From positions 62,001-126,000 of the forward strand of contig NZ_RFAR01000012.1 of the NCBI RefSeq assembly GCF_003693445.1: a stretch of 64,000 bases of DNA, given 5' to 3'. Numbering within the stretch: position 1 is the stretch's first letter; each line of letters begins with the position of its first letter. Below, one piece after another: positions 45,110 to 55,401 of this stretch. The translations under genes and the position numbers were made by a program. The notes beneath the pieces were generated by a model. It worked only from the letters and a program-made list of their open reading frames with translations. It had not been told where the DNA came from and did no database searches. Origin of the DNA: Aquitalea palustris (lineage in GTDB: Bacteria > Pseudomonadota > Gammaproteobacteria > Burkholderiales > Chromobacteriaceae).

Positions 45110-46444
45110 ATGAGCACCGCTTCCATCAGGCCGGCCAGCGACAGCCAGCCCGGCGAACGCATTTCCGGCAAACGCTTGCGCGCCATCTTCGTCGGCTCCG
45201 CCGGCAATCTGGTCGAATGGTTTGATTTTTACTGCTATTCCGCCTTCGCCCTGTACTTTGCCAGCGCCTTTTTCCCGGCGCAGGACCCGACGGCACAGAT
45301 GATGTCCACCGCCGGCATTTTTGCCCTGGGATTTTTCGTACGCCCGCTGGGCGGCATCCTGTTTGGTCACCTGGGCGACCGCCACGGCCGCAAGACTGCG
45401 CTGATGGCCTCGGTGCTGCTGATGTGTTTTGGCTCGCTGCTGATCGCCTGTGCCCCCACCTATGCCTCGGTCGGCATCCTCTCGCCGTGTATCCTGCTGC
45501 TGGCACGCCTGCTGCAAGGCCTCAGCCTGGGCGGCGAGTACGGCGCCAGTGCCACCTATCTGTCAGAAATGGCGGATTCAAAACACCGTGGTTTCTATAG
45601 CAGCTTCCAGTACGTCACGCTGATTGGCGGCCAGCTGCTGGCACTGATCCTGCTGCTGGTCTTGCAGAAATTCCTGCTCAGCGCCGAAGAACTGCGCGCC
45701 TGGGGCTGGCGCATTCCCTTTGTCATCGGCGCCGGGCTAGCCATCCTCGCCCTGCGCATGCGCCACAACATGCCGGAAACCCAGTCGTTCGAAACCGCCC
45801 GCAAACAAGCCAAACCGATGGGCGGACTGAAGCAGCTGGCACGCCATCCCAAGGAAGTATTGCTGGTGGTGGGCCTGACCATGGGCGGCACCCTGGCCTT
45901 CTATGTCTACACCACCTATATGCAGAAATTCCTGCGGCTATCGGTCGGCCTGACCGACGGACAAACCACCGCCGTCTCTGCTGCCTCGCTGCTGTTCGCC
46001 ATGTGCCTGCAACCGCTGTATGGCGCCCTGTCCGACCGCATTGGCCGCCGCCCGCTGCTGGTGGGCTTTGCCCTGCTCGGCACCCTGTTCACCGTGCCAC
46101 TGCTCACCGCCATCCGTAACGCCAGCGGCCCCTGGGAAGCCTTTGCCCTGATTGCCTGTGCCTGGATCATTGTCTCCGGCTATACCTCCATCAATGCCCT
46201 GGTCAAGGCCGAGCTGTTTCCCGCCACCATCCGCGCCACCGGGGTGGGCGTGCCCTACGCCTTTGCCGTATCGGTGTTTGGCGGCACCGCCGAATACCTC
46301 GCCTTGTGGTTCAAATCCATCCACATGGAAAGCGGCTTCTACTGGTATGCCACCGCAGTGATCGCTTGCTCCTTGCTGGTTTGCTGGTTCATGCGCGACA
46401 CCGCGGACCACTCGCAAATCGATGCCGAAATCAAAGGGCATTAA
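45110..46444 (+). CDS. KgtP-type alpha-ketoglutarate/dicarboxylate MFS permease
   Basis: A 444-residue, 12-segment MFS permease of the metabolite:H+ symporter (MHS) family. Family motifs are GNLVEWFDFYCYSAFALYFA near residues 32-50, LGDRHGRKTALMAS (cytoplasmic 2-3 loop) and LARLLQGLSLGGEYGAS. The best-known member is alpha-ketoglutarate permease KgtP. AAGGAG precedes the ATG. Divergent from a DctB-type kinase and FixJ-type regulator that probably induce it. A strong terminator follows. Confidence 0.88.
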   Translation: MSTASIRPASDSQPGERISGKRLRAIFVGSAGNLVEWFDFYCYSAFALYFASAFFPAQDPTAQMMSTAGIFALGFFVRPLGGILFGHLGDRHGRKTALMASVLLMCFGSLLIACAPTYASVGILSPCILLLARLLQGLSLGGEYGASATYLSEMADSKHRGFYSSFQYVTLIGGQLLALILLLVLQKFLLSAEELRAWGWRIPFVIGAGLAILALRMRHNMPETQSFETARKQAKPMGGLKQLARHPKEVLLVVGLTMGGTLAFYVYTTYMQKFLRLSVGLTDGQTTAVSAASLLFAMCLQPLYGALSDRIGRRPLLVGFALLGTLFTVPLLTAIRNASGPWEAFALIACAWIIVSGYTSINALVKAELFPATIRATGVGVPYAFAVSVFGGTAEYLALWFKSIHMESGFYWYATAVIACSLLVCWFMRDTADHSQIDAEIKGH

Positions 46445-46481
46445 CAGCGGCGCCCCACCCTGATAGCGTCACCGCTCAGCC

Positions 46482-46521
46482 AAGCACCGTCTCCCCACAT
46501 CGGGGGAACGGTGCTTTTTTT
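46482..46521 (+). terminator. Terminator of the permease gene
   Basis: AAGCACCGT-CTCCCC - ACAT - CGGGGGA-ACGGTGCTT, a stem of about 13 bp, followed by a run of seven T residues. 37 bases after the stop. Confidence 0.9.
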
Positions 46522-46777
46522 GTGACTTCAGGCGCTCTTCAAATCAGATCATCCAGCCAAAAATCCTTAACCGAAGGGCATTGGGCATGCCAGTGCCGCC
46601 TTCGCCACATGAGGTGCCGCCAGCCACAGCTGGCTGCCGCGTGATCAGGCCAGCTCCCGCCTAATAGAGTATTCGCCAGCAGCACGGCACAGCGGTTATT
46701 CTCCCATCATGCAGCGTGACTGAATGATGGAAAACAAGCAGACATCGGGTACCGACTATGTTTTGGGAGATTAATCT
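46522..46777. other. Region upstream of the chemoreceptor gene
   Basis: Together with the terminator this makes a 333-base gap. I see no gene and no convincing sigma28 promoter; a GGGAG ribosome-binding site precedes the GTG start. Confidence 0.5.
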
Positions 46778-48412
46778 GTGAATGCGATCAGATGCATGAG
46801 CATCGGCAGCCGTTTGATCCTGGCTTTTGGCATGTTGTTACTGACCTTGATTCTGGTGGCAGCCTTTGCCTTGCACCAAATGACTCAGCAAAAAAACATC
46901 ACGGCCATGATTGTGGAGGATCAGTCATTACGCGTCGCCCTGGCCAACGAATTGAAGAGCGATGCACAAGCCGCGGCGCTCCCCCTGTTGCAGCTGCTGG
47001 TGACCAGTGAACGGGATGCGCGGATTCCCTTGTACAAAAACATGGATGAAATCAATGCCGCCGCAGCCAAGGCGCTGGACAATTTGCGCAAGGCCAGTCC
47101 GGATGGCGGCAACAAGGAGGCGCTGGACCAGATAAGCGCACTGTCCTCAGCCTACCGGCACGCCTTTCAGGACACGGTTGAACAAATCGAACTGGACGGC
47201 CCGGCATCGGCACACCAGCATTTTCTCAGCCATACCCAACCGGCCTTGAAAGCGCTGCTGGGGGCGGTGGATACTCTGCTGGCCAAGGAACAGCAGGCCA
47301 TGAAAGATGGCCAGCATGCCCTGGTGCAATCCGAGGCAAATGCCCGCCTGATGGTCGTGTCCATGACGGTGGCGGCCATTGTGTTAAGCGTGTTGCTGGC
47401 CTGGATGGTGACCCGTAGCATCACCCTGCCCCTGGCCGAAGCGGTAGCCTTTGCCAGCCGGGTGGCCACCGGCGATCTCGATCATCAGCTGCATGTGCAA
47501 GGCAAGGACGAGACGGCTGTGCTGGCGCGTGCCCTGATCACCATGCAAAGCGCGTTGTCCAAGCTGATCGGCTCCATTCATGCTTCGGCGCACAGCATGC
47601 GCCAGGCAGCAGAGCAGATGAGCCTGCCGGTAGAGCATGTACAAGCCAGCTCAAAGGCGCAGCACGAGGCGGTGGCCCAGGTGACGCGCACCACCGCCAC
47701 CTTTGCCCACGAGGCAAAGGACATCGCGCTGACAGCCGGCAGCAGCCGGCAGCAGGCCGAGGCCGCACGCGATCTGGCTTCGCAGGGCTGTGAGCTGATC
47801 AACACCGCGTCCAATGAAGTAACCGGCATTGCCGCCACCATTTCCAAATCAGCCAATGCGGTCGATACCCTGCGCGAGCGCGCCATCTCGGTGCGTTCAC
47901 TGCTGAGCACCGTGAAAGAAATTGCCGATCAAACCAATCTGCTGGCCCTGAATGCCGCCATTGAAGCGGCCAGAGCCGGCGAAGCCGGCCGGGGATTCGC
48001 CATTGTGGCCGACGAAGTGAGAAAGCTGGCGGACCGCACCTCCAAGGCCACCATCGAAATTGATGATGTGATTGATGCCATCGACAAACAAACCAGTGTT
48101 GCCATCCAGCAAATTGATCTGGGCCAGCAAGAAATGCGCCGTGGTGTCGAGCTGATCGAGGGGATGGTGCAGCCACTGAACCAGTTACGGGAAGGCGCCG
48201 AGCAGTCGCTTGGCCGGCTAGACCAGCTGGCCACCACCCTGTCGCGCCAGATGCAGGACAGCAGCACCATCGCTCAAAGCATTGCCGAGGTGGGGAATAT
48301 GGCTTCGGACAATCTGCAGGCCACTGCTGCTGTGGCCAGGACATCGCAATCGCTGGACAACCTGTCAGCCGAATTGACCAGGGAACTGCAACGCTTCCGG
48401 CTGGCCCGCTGA
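46778..48412 (+). CDS. Methyl-accepting chemotaxis protein
   Basis: A 544-residue chemoreceptor. Membrane segment at about residues 12-32, a four-helix-bundle-type periplasmic domain (about 35-190), a second segment near 193-213, HAMP ([25 protein letters not shown]) and the long cytoplasmic coiled signalling domain with the highly conserved tip [38 protein letters not shown] near residue 385-420. No CheR-binding pentapeptide at the C-terminus. The start is GTG with GGGAG nine bases upstream; ATG 46796 is an alternative. No chemotaxis genes are adjacent, so the ligand is unknown. Confidence 0.93.
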   Translation: MNAIRCMSIGSRLILAFGMLLLTLILVAAFALHQMTQQKNITAMIVEDQSLRVALANELKSDAQAAALPLLQLLVTSERDARIPLYKNMDEINAAAAKALDNLRKASPDGGNKEALDQISALSSAYRHAFQDTVEQIELDGPASAHQHFLSHTQPALKALLGAVDTLLAKEQQAMKDGQHALVQSEANARLMVVSMTVAAIVLSVLLAWMVTRSITLPLAEAVAFASRVATGDLDHQLHVQGKDETAVLARALITMQSALSKLIGSIHASAHSMRQAAEQMSLPVEHVQASSKAQHEAVAQVTRTTATFAHEAKDIALTAGSSRQQAEAARDLASQGCELINTASNEVTGIAATISKSANAVDTLRERAISVRSLLSTVKEIADQTNLLALNAAIEAARAGEAGRGFAIVADEVRKLADRTSKATIEIDDVIDAIDKQTSVAIQQIDLGQQEMRRGVELIEGMVQPLNQLREGAEQSLGRLDQLATTLSRQMQDSSTIAQSIAEVGNMASDNLQATAAVARTSQSLDNLSAELTRELQRFRLAR

Positions 48413-48585
48413 CACGCCGGGCAGCAGCCTGGCGGCAGGCAAACCCTGCCAGCTTGCTGCCTGCCCAGGCGCGACAGCCACTACCGCCACCCGTTTGTTA
48501 CGGTCAAACACACGCTGGCCATGGCGCGCTGCAGAGTGCTTGCTCCATAGTCCGTCCCGCTAGCCAATGAATGAGGAAATACGCT

Positions 48586-49479
48586 GTGGACAGATTCGCC
48601 GCCATGGAAACCTTTGTCTGCGTCGTAGAGGCCGGGTCGTTTTCTGCGGCAGCACGACGCCTGAGTGTGGGGCAACCCGCCGTATCCAAAACGGTGGCCC
48701 AGCTGGAAGAACACCTGGGAGTACGCCTGTTGACCCGCTCGACACGCGGCCTGAGCCCCACGGAAGCCGGAGTGCATTTTTTTGAGCGGGCCAGGCTGGC
48801 CATCCAGGAAGCGGATGCTGCCGAACTGGCGGCGCGGGGCGCGGCCGGCAGCCTGTCTGGCCGCCTGCGTGTTTCAGCTGCGGTAACCTTTGCCCGGCTG
48901 CATGTTCTTCCCGCCCTGCCCCGCTTTCTGGCTGCCCATCCCGAACTGGAAGTGGATGTCATTCTGGATGATCGTAGCGTTGACCTGATTGAAGAAGGCA
49001 TCGATGTTTCGCTGCGCATGGGCAGTCTTGGCGACTCCGCGATGACCGCGCGCAAGATCAGCCAGTCACCGCGCCTGGTGGTGGCAACGCCTGGCTATCT
49101 GGCAGGCGCAGGCCGGCCAGGCAGCCCGGCAGAGTTGCTGTCCCATCAGGTGATCGTCTATATGCAAGGTCAACGCAATGCCACGTGGACCTTCCGCCAG
49201 GGCAGTAGCGAGGTATCGGTTGCGGTGTACGGCAGGGTGCGGGTCTCGGCCGCAGAGGGCGTGCGTGCCGCCGTGTTGGCCGATATGGGGCTGGCCATCG
49301 CTTCGGCCTGGATGTTCGCGCCAGAACTGGCCAGCGGGGCCGTCGAGCCGGTGCTGCCCGACTGGCAGCTGCCACCAGTGGAGCTATGGGCGGTTTTCCC
49401 GAATGGCCGTCTGGCCAGCAGCAAGGCCCGCGCCTTTGTCGATTTCGTGGCAGACGAACTGGCAGCAGCGCGGGCCTGA
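48586..49479 (+). CDS. LysR-family regulator before a redox pair
   Basis: A 297-residue LysR protein beginning M-DRFAAMETFVCVVEAG, with HTH near residues 2-60 and an effector domain. The GTG at 48586 is chosen because AGGAA lies just upstream; ATG 48571 has no site. It precedes, in the same direction, an AhpD-like and a peroxiredoxin-like gene, so it may regulate these or a divergent target. Confidence 0.85.
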   Translation: MDRFAAMETFVCVVEAGSFSAAARRLSVGQPAVSKTVAQLEEHLGVRLLTRSTRGLSPTEAGVHFFERARLAIQEADAAELAARGAAGSLSGRLRVSAAVTFARLHVLPALPRFLAAHPELEVDVILDDRSVDLIEEGIDVSLRMGSLGDSAMTARKISQSPRLVVATPGYLAGAGRPGSPAELLSHQVIVYMQGQRNATWTFRQGSSEVSVAVYGRVRVSAAEGVRAAVLADMGLAIASAWMFAPELASGAVEPVLPDWQLPPVELWAVFPNGRLASSKARAFVDFVADELAAARA

Positions 49480-49612
49480 TGCGGGTGACGATCCGCTTCA
49501 TTCCTCGCAGGAATAGCTGATAGTCGGGGCCGCCGTCTTATCGCCATGTCAGCTCCGGCACAGAATGGCCCCATCCCCGCCGTGGGGTACATTCAATCCT
49601 GAGGAAAACAGC

Positions 49613-50152
49613 ATGACCACCATCAATGTTCCCGCACGCGAACAAGTCGCACCGGCCAATCAGGCGATTTTCGACAGCCTGCAAAAGGCCTTGGGCTTTG
49701 TGCCCAATCTGTATGCCACCTTTGCCCACTCCGATACCGCACTGGCCACCTATCTGGCCCTGCAAAATGCCAAATCCTCACTCAGCGGGCGCGAACGGGA
49801 GGTCATCAATCTGGTGGTCAGCCAGGTCAACCACTGCCGCTACTGCCTGGCCGCCCATACCGCCCTGGGCAAGATGCACGGCTTCACCGACGAACAGATC
49901 ATCCAGATTCGTCGTGCCAATATTGATTTCGACCCCAAACTCGCCGCCCTGGCCGCTTTTGTCAAACAGGTCGCCGTGGCTCGTGGCCATGACAGCGAAG
50001 CCGCCAGAACCACCTTTTTTGCTGCCGGTTACAGCAAGGCCAATCTGATCGACACCCTGATGGTGGTGGGAGACAAGATCATCAGCAATTACCTGCACAG
50101 CGTGACCGACATTCCGGTCGACTTCCCGGCTGCCATCGACATCGACGACTGA
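49613..50152 (+). CDS. AhpD-like / carboxymuconolactone decarboxylase family protein
   Basis: A 179-residue peroxidase-related protein. The AhpD-type redox motif is CRYC (Cys75 and Cys78) in VSQVNHCRYCLAAH, with the His-containing LAAHT stretch. Such proteins act as disulfide reductants for peroxiredoxins or as small peroxidases. It lies 144 bases before a peroxiredoxin-like gene, suggesting a functional pair. GAGGAA precedes ATG 49613. Confidence 0.85.
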   Translation: MTTINVPAREQVAPANQAIFDSLQKALGFVPNLYATFAHSDTALATYLALQNAKSSLSGREREVINLVVSQVNHCRYCLAAHTALGKMHGFTDEQIIQIRRANIDFDPKLAALAAFVKQVAVARGHDSEAARTTFFAAGYSKANLIDTLMVVGDKIISNYLHSVTDIPVDFPAAIDIDD

Positions 50153-50296
50153 AGCCGGTGGCACGACGTGCAGCCCGTCCGGCCATGGAGGAGAGCCGCC
50201 CCGCACAAGGCAGCGGCCTCCTCATCTGGTGGAGAGCAAACAGACCATTACGCAGGGCATGGCACTACCCTGCACCAGCATGCCCGGGGAGTCATC

Positions 50297-50944
50297 ATGC
50301 GTTTATCAGCACAGCTGGACAGTTTCCAGGCGCACTGGCGGGCCAGCGCAGGGCAAGACATTGCCAACACCATCAGCCAGGACAATGCCCGCCTGCTGGC
50401 CAGCGGCATGATCGGGCATGCGCTGAAAGCGGGCGACCCCTTCCCGGACCTGGGCTTGTCCGACGCCAGCGGCCAGCGGCTACGCATCTATGACTTATTG
50501 GCCAAAGGCCCGGCCATCATCACCTTCTATCGTGGTGGCTGGTGCCCCTACTGCAGCCTGGAGCTGCGCGCCTATCAAGACGCACTGGCCGAGATACAGG
50601 CGGCAGGAGGCCAACTGATCGCCATTTCCCCGGAAACACCCGAGCACAGCGCAGACACCGCCCAAAGCAATGCCCTGAGCTTTACCCTGCTCAGCGATAC
50701 GGGTGGCCAACTGGCCGCAGCGCTGGGTATCCGGTTTGAGATGGCGGCGCCGATCGTCCGGCTGTATCAGCAGTCCGGGCATGACCTGCCGCAGCACAAC
50801 GGCGATGGCAAATGGTCTTTGCCTATCCCTGCAAGCTATGTACTGGCCCGCGATGGACTGATCCGGCTGGCCTTTGTTGATCCCGACTATCGCCAGCGGC
50901 TGGAGCCGGCAGAAGCCATCAAGGCATTGCAAGGACTGGCCTAG
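50297..50944 (+). CDS. AhpC/TSA-like peroxiredoxin family protein
   Basis: A 215-residue thioredoxin-fold protein with the active-site motif GGWCPYC (Cys83 and Cys86), the CxxC variant of the peroxiredoxin-like (DUF899-adjacent/AhpC-TSA) group, and FYRGG before it. The N-terminal 45 residues are an extra helical region. GGGGAG precedes ATG 50297. It follows an AhpD-like gene. Likely reduces hydroperoxides; the electron donor is unknown. Confidence 0.82.
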   Translation: MRLSAQLDSFQAHWRASAGQDIANTISQDNARLLASGMIGHALKAGDPFPDLGLSDASGQRLRIYDLLAKGPAIITFYRGGWCPYCSLELRAYQDALAEIQAAGGQLIAISPETPEHSADTAQSNALSFTLLSDTGGQLAAALGIRFEMAAPIVRLYQQSGHDLPQHNGDGKWSLPIPASYVLARDGLIRLAFVDPDYRQRLEPAEAIKALQGLA

Positions 50945-51008
50945 ACCCACCCACCAGCCCTCTTGCCAGCAGCTGGCCTGCGCTGCGCATGCCCTCCACA
51001 AAAGACCA

Positions 51009-51038
51009 ACAGCCCGGCCAGTCTCCTGGCCGGGCTGT
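51009..51038. terminator. Strong convergent hairpin before glmS
   Basis: ACAGCCCGGCCAG - TCTC - CTGGCCGGGCTGT, a 13-bp perfect stem. It has no long T run on the plus strand and only TCTTTT farther out on the minus strand. It lies between the convergent peroxiredoxin and glmS genes. Confidence 0.6.
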
Positions 51039-51127
51039 GATTCACACTGAATTGTTAATGACTGGATTTTATTGTCTGTGCTGCAACCCTATTGTGCGCA
51101 AACACCAGTCATAAAACGCAAACGGCC

Positions 51128-52957
51128 TTACTCCACCGTCACGCTCTTGGCCAGGTTGCGTGGCTTGTCGACGTCGGTCCCACGGGCCAGGGCGACGTGA
51201 TAGGCCAGCAGCTGTACCGGAATGGTGTGGACGATGGCGGACAATACGCCGACATGGCGCGGGGTGCGGATGACGTGTACGCCGTCGGATTCGCTGAAAT
51301 GGCTGTCCAGATCGGCAAACACAAACAGCTCGCCGCCACGGGCGCGCACTTCCTGCATATTGGACTTCACTTTTTCCAGCAGGGCGTCGTTGGGGGCAAT
51401 CACCACCACCGGCATGCTTTCATCCACCAGTGCCAGCGGGCCGTGTTTCAGCTCGCCGGCCGGGTAGGCTTCGGCGTGAATGTAGGAGATTTCCTTGAGT
51501 TTGAGCGCGCCTTCCAGCGCAATCGGGTAGTGCAGGCCACGGCCGAGGAACAGGGCGTTTTGCTTGGCGGCAAACTTGTCGGACCAGGCCTTGATTTGCG
51601 GCTCCAGGTTGAGCGCATGCTGTACTGAACCCGGCAGCTGACGCAGCGCTTCCTGATAGCCATGCTCGGCAGCGGCATCCACCCGGCCACGCTGCTTGCC
51701 CAGGGTGACGGCCAGCGCAAACAGGCCGACCAGCTGGGTGGTGAAGGCCTTGGTGGAGGCCACGCCGATTTCGGCACCGGCACGGGTGTAAAACACCAGT
51801 TCGCTGGCACGCGGAATGGCGGATTCACGCACATTGCAGATGGACAGGGCCATGGTATGGCCCAGTTCCTTGGCGTATTTCAGCGCTTCCATGGTGTCCA
51901 GCGTTTCGCCGGACTGGGAGATGGTCACCACCAGATGCTTGGGATTGGCAAAGGCGGCGCGGTAGCGGTATTCGCTGGCGATTTCCACATCGCAGCTGAT
52001 GCCGGCAATGCTTTCAATCCAGTATTTGGCGGTCAGGCCGGCATAGTAGCTGGTGCCGCAGGCCAGGATTTTCACGCCTTCCACTTGCGGCAGCAGTTCG
52101 GCCGCCCGCGCACCGAACAGCCCGGCGGCAAAGCCGTTTTCCAGCACCGCTTCGATGGTGTCGGACAGAGCCTTGGGTTGTTCGTGGATTTCCTTCTGCA
52201 TGAAGTGGCTGTACGGGCCCAGTTCCAGCGAAGCCAGCGAGACATCGGACACATGCACGGCGCGTTCGATGACCTGGTCGTTCTTGTCATGCAAGACAAC
52301 GCTATCACGGGTGAGCAGGCCGATATCGCCCTCTTCCAGGAAGATGACGCGACGGGTGGCGGACAGGATGGCAGATACATCAGAGGCGATGAAGTGCTCA
52401 CCTTCCCCCAGGCCCACCAGCAGCGGGCAGCCCATGCGGGCGCACACCAGTTCGTCCGGACGGTCCAGCGCGATCACGCCGATGGCGTAAGCGCCGGTCA
52501 GCTGACGGGTAGCCTGCTTCACGGCATCGAACAGGCTGACACCGCCTTGGTAGTAGTGATGTACCAGATGGGCAATGACTTCGGTATCAGTCTGCGAGGT
52601 GAATTGGTAGCCCAGTGCCTTCAGTTGCTGGCGCTGTTCTTCGTGGTTCTCGATGATACCGTTGTGCACCACAGCAATGCTGTCGTGCGAAACATGCGGG
52701 TGGGCATTGGGCTCGGTTACACCGCCATGGGTGGCCCAGCGGGTGTGGCCGATGCCAAGCTGGCCTTGCAGGCCTTCTGCCGCTGCGGCGGCTTCCATTT
52801 CCGCCACGCGGCCGACACGGCGCACGCGGCTGATGGCATTACCGGTATGCACGGCGATACCGGCGGAATCATAACCACGGTATTCCAGGCGCTTGAGGCC
52901 ATCGACCAGAATGGAAACCACATTACGCGCCGCAATGGCGCCAACGATGCCACACAT
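51128..52957 (-). CDS. glmS: Glucosamine-6-phosphate synthase (isomerizing)
   Basis: A 609-residue enzyme making glucosamine-6-phosphate from fructose-6-phosphate and glutamine. The N-terminal glutamine amidotransferase domain has nucleophile Cys2 (MCGIVG). Two SIS domains follow, with the C-terminal tail ending in KSVTVE. The ATG overlaps the glmR stop by one base. It feeds UDP-GlcNAc for peptidoglycan and lipopolysaccharide together with glmU. Confidence 0.97.
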   Translation of the reverse strand: MCGIVGAIAARNVVSILVDGLKRLEYRGYDSAGIAVHTGNAISRVRRVGRVAEMEAAAAAEGLQGQLGIGHTRWATHGGVTEPNAHPHVSHDSIAVVHNGIIENHEEQRQQLKALGYQFTSQTDTEVIAHLVHHYYQGGVSLFDAVKQATRQLTGAYAIGVIALDRPDELVCARMGCPLLVGLGEGEHFIASDVSAILSATRRVIFLEEGDIGLLTRDSVVLHDKNDQVIERAVHVSDVSLASLELGPYSHFMQKEIHEQPKALSDTIEAVLENGFAAGLFGARAAELLPQVEGVKILACGTSYYAGLTAKYWIESIAGISCDVEIASEYRYRAAFANPKHLVVTISQSGETLDTMEALKYAKELGHTMALSICNVRESAIPRASELVFYTRAGAEIGVASTKAFTTQLVGLFALAVTLGKQRGRVDAAAEHGYQEALRQLPGSVQHALNLEPQIKAWSDKFAAKQNALFLGRGLHYPIALEGALKLKEISYIHAEAYPAGELKHGPLALVDESMPVVVIAPNDALLEKVKSNMQEVRARGGELFVFADLDSHFSESDGVHVIRTPRHVGVLSAIVHTIPVQLLAYHVALARGTDVDKPRNLAKSVTVE

Positions 52958-53748
52958 TATTTTCTCCTTGCACTATCGTTGCCAGCCGGCGCGCAGATCA
53001 GCGTGATGCCCTTGGCCTGAATGATTTCCCTGGATTCCGTCGGCAGTGCCTCATCGGTAATCAGGGTGTGAATGCTGTGCCACGGCAGTTCCAGATTGGG
53101 AATGCGGCGGCCTATCTTGTCCGACTCCACCATCACGATAACTTCGCGCGCCACCTCGGCCATGACCCGCGACAGCCCCACCAGTTCGTTGAAGGTGGTG
53201 GTGCCGCGTTCCAGATCGATGCCGTCGGCACCGACAAACAGCTGGTCGAAATCGTAGGAGCGCAGTACCTGCTCGGCCACCTGGCCCTGGAAGGATTCGG
53301 AGTGCGGGTCCCAGGTGCCACCAGTCATCAGCAGGGTGGGTTCGTTTTCCAGTTCGCGCAGCGCTGCGGCCACATTGAGCGAATTGGTCATCACCACCAG
53401 GCCGCGCTTGTTGCCCAGCAGCGGAATCATGCCGCTGGTGGTGGTGCCGCTATCGATGATGATGCGGTTATGGTCGCGAATGCGTTCGGCCGCGGCACGG
53501 GCGATATCCAGCTTGCGGTCGGACAGCTGGCCAGCATCCGGTTCGGTCATCATTTCGCTGGGCAGGGACACCGCGCCACCATAGCGGCGCAGCAGCAGGC
53601 CGCCGGTTTCCAGCAGGGCCAGATCCTTGCGAATGGTCACTTCAGAGGTGGCAAAGCGGCGGGTCAGCTCGTCCACGCTCACCTCGCCCTGTTCTTGCAC
53701 CAGGGTGGCAATGGCATGGCGGCGCTGCTGGGTGTTTCGTTTGGTCAT
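52957..53748 (-). CDS. glmR: DeoR-family regulator of glmS (GlmR-like)
   Basis: A 263-residue DeoR/GlpR-family repressor. HTH near residues 20-45 ([27 protein letters not shown]), then a phosphosugar-binding domain with [10 protein letters not shown] and [12 protein letters not shown]. It lies directly upstream of glmS and overlaps it, the order of glmR in Pseudomonas, where it represses glmS and responds to amino sugar supply. ATG 53748 gives [10 protein letters not shown]; the frame is open to 53805. No clear ribosome-binding site is seen. Two operator-like palindromes lie just upstream. Confidence 0.88.
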   Translation of the reverse strand: MTKRNTQQRRHAIATLVQEQGEVSVDELTRRFATSEVTIRKDLALLETGGLLLRRYGGAVSLPSEMMTEPDAGQLSDRKLDIARAAAERIRDHNRIIIDSGTTTSGMIPLLGNKRGLVVMTNSLNVAAALRELENEPTLLMTGGTWDPHSESFQGQVAEQVLRSYDFDQLFVGADGIDLERGTTTFNELVGLSRVMAEVAREVIVMVESDKIGRRIPNLELPWHSIHTLITDEALPTESREIIQAKGITLICAPAGNDSARRK

Positions 53749-53754
53749 GCCATG

Positions 53755-53769
53755 GTTTCGTTTCGAAAG
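53755..53769. promoter_or_regulatory. Candidate GlmR operator 1
   Basis: Reads CTTTCG-AAA-CGAAAC on the minus strand, one base short of a perfect 6+3+6 palindrome, 7 bases upstream of the glmR start codon. The second copy is 80 bases further upstream. Confidence 0.55.
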
Positions 53770-53834
53770 TTTGCCGATGATAGCAAGGCGAAAAATCCTT
53801 GGCAATGAAACAAAACAACAAAATGCTTAACTTT

Positions 53835-53849
53835 CTTTCGAAACGAAAG
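53835..53849. promoter_or_regulatory. Candidate GlmR operator 2
   Basis: CTTTCG-AAA-CGAAAG, a perfect palindrome centred on 53842, exactly 80 bases from the centre of operator 1. The pair frames the presumed glmR-glmS promoter and would permit looping. Confidence 0.6.
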
Positions 53850-53882
53850 AAAAACGACAACACTGAAAGAGCGCAGCCAGCA

Positions 53883-53918
53883 AAAACCCGGTGGCTTCCT
53901 ACAGGAAACACACCGGGT
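53883..53918 (-). terminator. Terminator of glmU
   Basis: On the minus strand ACCCGGTG ... CACCGGGT (8-bp stem with an inner TTCCT/AGGAA helix) followed by TTTTT, 26 bases after the glmU stop. Confidence 0.8.
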
Positions 53919-53943
53919 GTCGGCAGTGTACTGGCCAGCCGCT

Positions 53944-55308
53944 TCAGCTCTTTTTCTGCGGTCGCTTCCAGCCGGCAATCGTCACCTGGCGTGCCCGGGC
54001 CACGGTCAGGGCATCGGCCGGGGCGGTGCGGCTGATCACCGAGCCGGCACCGACGGTTGCGCCGCTTTCCAGCGTGACCGGAGCCACCATCAGCGTGCCG
54101 GAGCCGACAAATACATTGTCGCCAATCACGGTCTTGAATTTGTTCACGCCATCGTAATTGCAAGTTACCGAGCCAGCGCCCACGTTCACCTTGCTGCCGA
54201 TTTCGGCATCGCCGATATAGGTGAGGTGATTGACCTTGGAACCCAGGCCAACCGTGCTCTTTTTGATTTCGACAAAGTTGCCGATATGCACTTCGTCGGC
54301 CAGCACCGCACCAGGGCGCAGACGGGCATACGGACCAAGGCGGCAATCTGCTCCGACCACGGCATCTTCCAGATGCGAGAAGGCGGCAATACGGCTACCG
54401 GCAGCGACGCTGACATTCTTCAGCACGCAGTTAGCGCCGATTTCGACATTGTCGCCCAGCTCCACCACGCCTTCGAACACGCAATTGACGTCGATGCTGA
54501 CATCGCGGCCATGTTGCAGGCTGCCACGGATATCAATGCGGGCCGGGTCGGCCAGTGTCACACCGGCAGTCAGCAAGGCACGCGCCTGATTCAGTTGCAG
54601 GATGCGTTCCAGCTCGGCCAATTGCAGCTTGTTGTTGACCCCAGCGGCTTCCCAGGAGGCCGACACGCTGGCGCTTTCCACCGGGATGCCTGCGGCGACG
54701 GCCAGTTCCAGCACGTCAGTCAGATAGTATTCGCCCTGGGCATTGCCATTACGCAAGGCATGCAGCCAGTCGCCCAGCTGGCGGTTGGGCAGCACCATCA
54801 TGCCGGTATTGATTTCACGGATGGCCAGCTGCTCCGGCGTGCAGTCCTTGTGTTCGACAATGGCCTTGAGCTTGCCATCGCCGCCACGCAGCATGCGTCC
54901 ATAGCCAGTGGCGTCGTCCAGTACGTCGGTCAGTACCGCCATGCCATCGCCAGCAGCGGCAATCAGCTGCTGCAACGTTTCGCTGCGGGTGAGCGGCACA
55001 TCGCCGTATAGCACCAGGGTCTTGCCATCTTGCGGCAGTGCCGACAGCGCCATTTTCAGCGCGTGGCCGGTACCCAGCTGCTCGGCCTGCTCGGCCCAGA
55101 TGATGTCTTCATCCTTGATGACCTGACGCACCTGTTCACCGCCAAATCCGTACACCACCACCAGCCGTGCCGGCTTGAGCGTGCGGGCGGTGGCAATGAC
55201 ACGCGCCAGCATGGGCGCACCGCCGATGGGATGCAAAACCTTGGGTTTGGCGGAGTACATGCGGGTACCCTTGCCTGCCGCCAGAATGACAATGCTGAGG
55301 CTGTCCAT
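53944..55308 (-). CDS. glmU: Bifunctional GlcNAc-1-P uridyltransferase / GlcN-1-P acetyltransferase
   Basis: A 454-residue two-domain enzyme making UDP-GlcNAc. The N-terminal uridyltransferase has LAAGKGTRM near residue 11-18 and the C-terminal left-handed beta-helix acetyltransferase has hexapeptide repeats from about 255 onward. Length is normal. It is a separate unit between the ATP synthase operon and glmR-glmS, with its own terminator. Confidence 0.97.
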   Translation of the reverse strand: MDSLSIVILAAGKGTRMYSAKPKVLHPIGGAPMLARVIATARTLKPARLVVVYGFGGEQVRQVIKDEDIIWAEQAEQLGTGHALKMALSALPQDGKTLVLYGDVPLTRSETLQQLIAAAGDGMAVLTDVLDDATGYGRMLRGGDGKLKAIVEHKDCTPEQLAIREINTGMMVLPNRQLGDWLHALRNGNAQGEYYLTDVLELAVAAGIPVESASVSASWEAAGVNNKLQLAELERILQLNQARALLTAGVTLADPARIDIRGSLQHGRDVSIDVNCVFEGVVELGDNVEIGANCVLKNVSVAAGSRIAAFSHLEDAVVGADCRLGPYARLRPGAVLADEVHIGNFVEIKKSTVGLGSKVNHLTYIGDAEIGSKVNVGAGSVTCNYDGVNKFKTVIGDNVFVGSGTLMVAPVTLESGATVGAGSVISRTAPADALTVARARQVTIAGWKRPQKKS

Positions 55309-55344
55309 GCGAGATCTTTACTGGTCAAAAATAATGCAGAAATG

Positions 55345-55372
55345 AAAAAGGCTGCCACAAAAGTGGCAGCCT
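55345..55372 (-). terminator. Terminator of the ATP synthase operon
   Basis: On the minus strand AGGCTGCCAC - TTTT - GTGGCAGCCT followed by TTTT, a perfect 10-bp stem, 30 bases after the atpC stop. Confidence 0.9.
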
Positions 55373-55401
55373 GCAACTATACACGATTCGTTCTCGCGCT
55401 T

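Noticed and set aside
46522-46777. Sigma28 promoter for the chemoreceptor gene
   Set aside because: No TAAA-N15-GCCGATAA-like pair was found in the 256 bases upstream.
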